Assembly (NCBI GenBank): GCA_029934555.1
Contig: JAOZMA010000157.1
Span: forward strand, 1 to 5,638
Origin: Acidimicrobiia bacterium
Lineage (GTDB): Bacteria > Actinomycetota > Acidimicrobiia > Spongiisociales > UBA5794
Direction of reading: 5' to 3'
Length of the DNA stretch: 5,638 nucleotides
The first letter of the stretch is position 1; each line of letters opens with the position of its first letter. Under the pieces are notes generated by a model. That model worked only from the letters and a program-made list of their open reading frames with translations, did not search any database and was not told the origin of the DNA. The position numbers and the translations under genes are program-made. Below are positions 5,579 through 5,638 of this stretch, piece by piece.

Positions 5579-5622
5579 TACCGACTACCGACTACCGACT
5601 ACCGACCCACTACCGATTACCG
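5579..5622. repeat. 7-bp tandem array, unit TACCGAN (5 copies plus part)
   Basis: Four perfect TACCGAC units (5579-5606) are followed by a 4-base interruption (CCAC), one TACCGAT and a partial TACCG. The unit differs from the left-edge array, read in the same phase on the plus strand as TACGGAN, by a single base, and its variable base is at the same place. It lies 10 bp after the octamer array. The 141 bp after the dehydrogenase are otherwise non-coding. Confidence 0.9.
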
Positions 5623-5638
5623 TGCCGGAGGCACATGA
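5622..5638 (+). promoter_or_regulatory. Small hairpin and possible next-gene start at the right edge
   Basis: GTGCC (5622-5626) and GGCAC (5630-5634) form a 5-bp stem with a 3-base loop. GGAGG (5627-5631) within it is a possible SD for an ATG at 5635-5637, the last codon in the window. The spacing of 3 bases is short and the SD would be half buried in the stem. With no coding sequence visible, a gene start here is only possible. Confidence 0.3.

Noticed and set aside
5505..5622. Repeat region as a CRISPR or replication iterons
   Set aside because: Units are 7-8 bp with no spacers, and there is no AT-rich region, DnaA box or replication gene nearby.

Overview
The window looks like ordinary chromosomal DNA of a high-GC bacterium (roughly 60% G+C by eye). 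An actinobacterium is most likely. The reasons are a mix of start sites with strong Shine-Dalgarno (SD) sequences and start sites with a TANNNT box directly upstream of the start codon (leaderless type), plus a soluble bacterial P450 and a long-chain-type acyl-CoA dehydrogenase of kinds common in that phylum. This placement is inference; no rRNA or marker gene is present. I see no phage, transposase, CRISPR, tRNA or rRNA.

Layout from left to right. Positions 1-59 hold a 7-bp tandem array that runs into the stop codon of a minus-strand cytochrome P450 (55-1263). Upstream of it, on the same strand, are a 60-residue DUF1508/YegP-like protein (1323-1505) and the methionine sulfoxide reductase msrB (1586-1978). 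A perfect 12-bp-arm hairpin (1280-1308) separates the DUF1508 gene from the P450. msrB is divergent, across only 23 bp, from a plus-strand atypical aldehyde dehydrogenase (2002-3708). That gene converges, with a 6-bp gap, on a minus-strand Maf nucleotide pyrophosphatase (3715-4287). Maf is divergent across 64 bp from a plus-strand acyl-CoA dehydrogenase (4352-5497). Directly after its stop codon come an 8-bp tandem array (5505-5568) and a second 7-bp array (5579-5622), then a small hairpin and a possible start codon at the right edge.

How the genes work together: P450, aldehyde dehydrogenase and acyl-CoA dehydrogenase are all enzymes of lipid or hydrophobic-compound oxidation, but they are not in one operon, so a shared pathway is only a guess. 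MsrB (protein repair) and Maf (nucleotide pool cleaning or division control) are housekeeping genes. The DUF1508 protein could be stress-related.

The least ordinary content is non-coding. Three short-period arrays share a TA..GAN design in which only one base per unit varies (apart from one small interruption), and two of the arrays begin at the stop codon of the neighbouring gene. Also notable are the very compact divergent msrB/aldehyde dehydrogenase start region, with two overlapping -10-like boxes, and several enzymes with substituted or displaced active-site residues (P450 Ala247, MsrB Ser62, acyl-CoA dehydrogenase Gly365/Glu244). I found no convincing new defence or mobile system.
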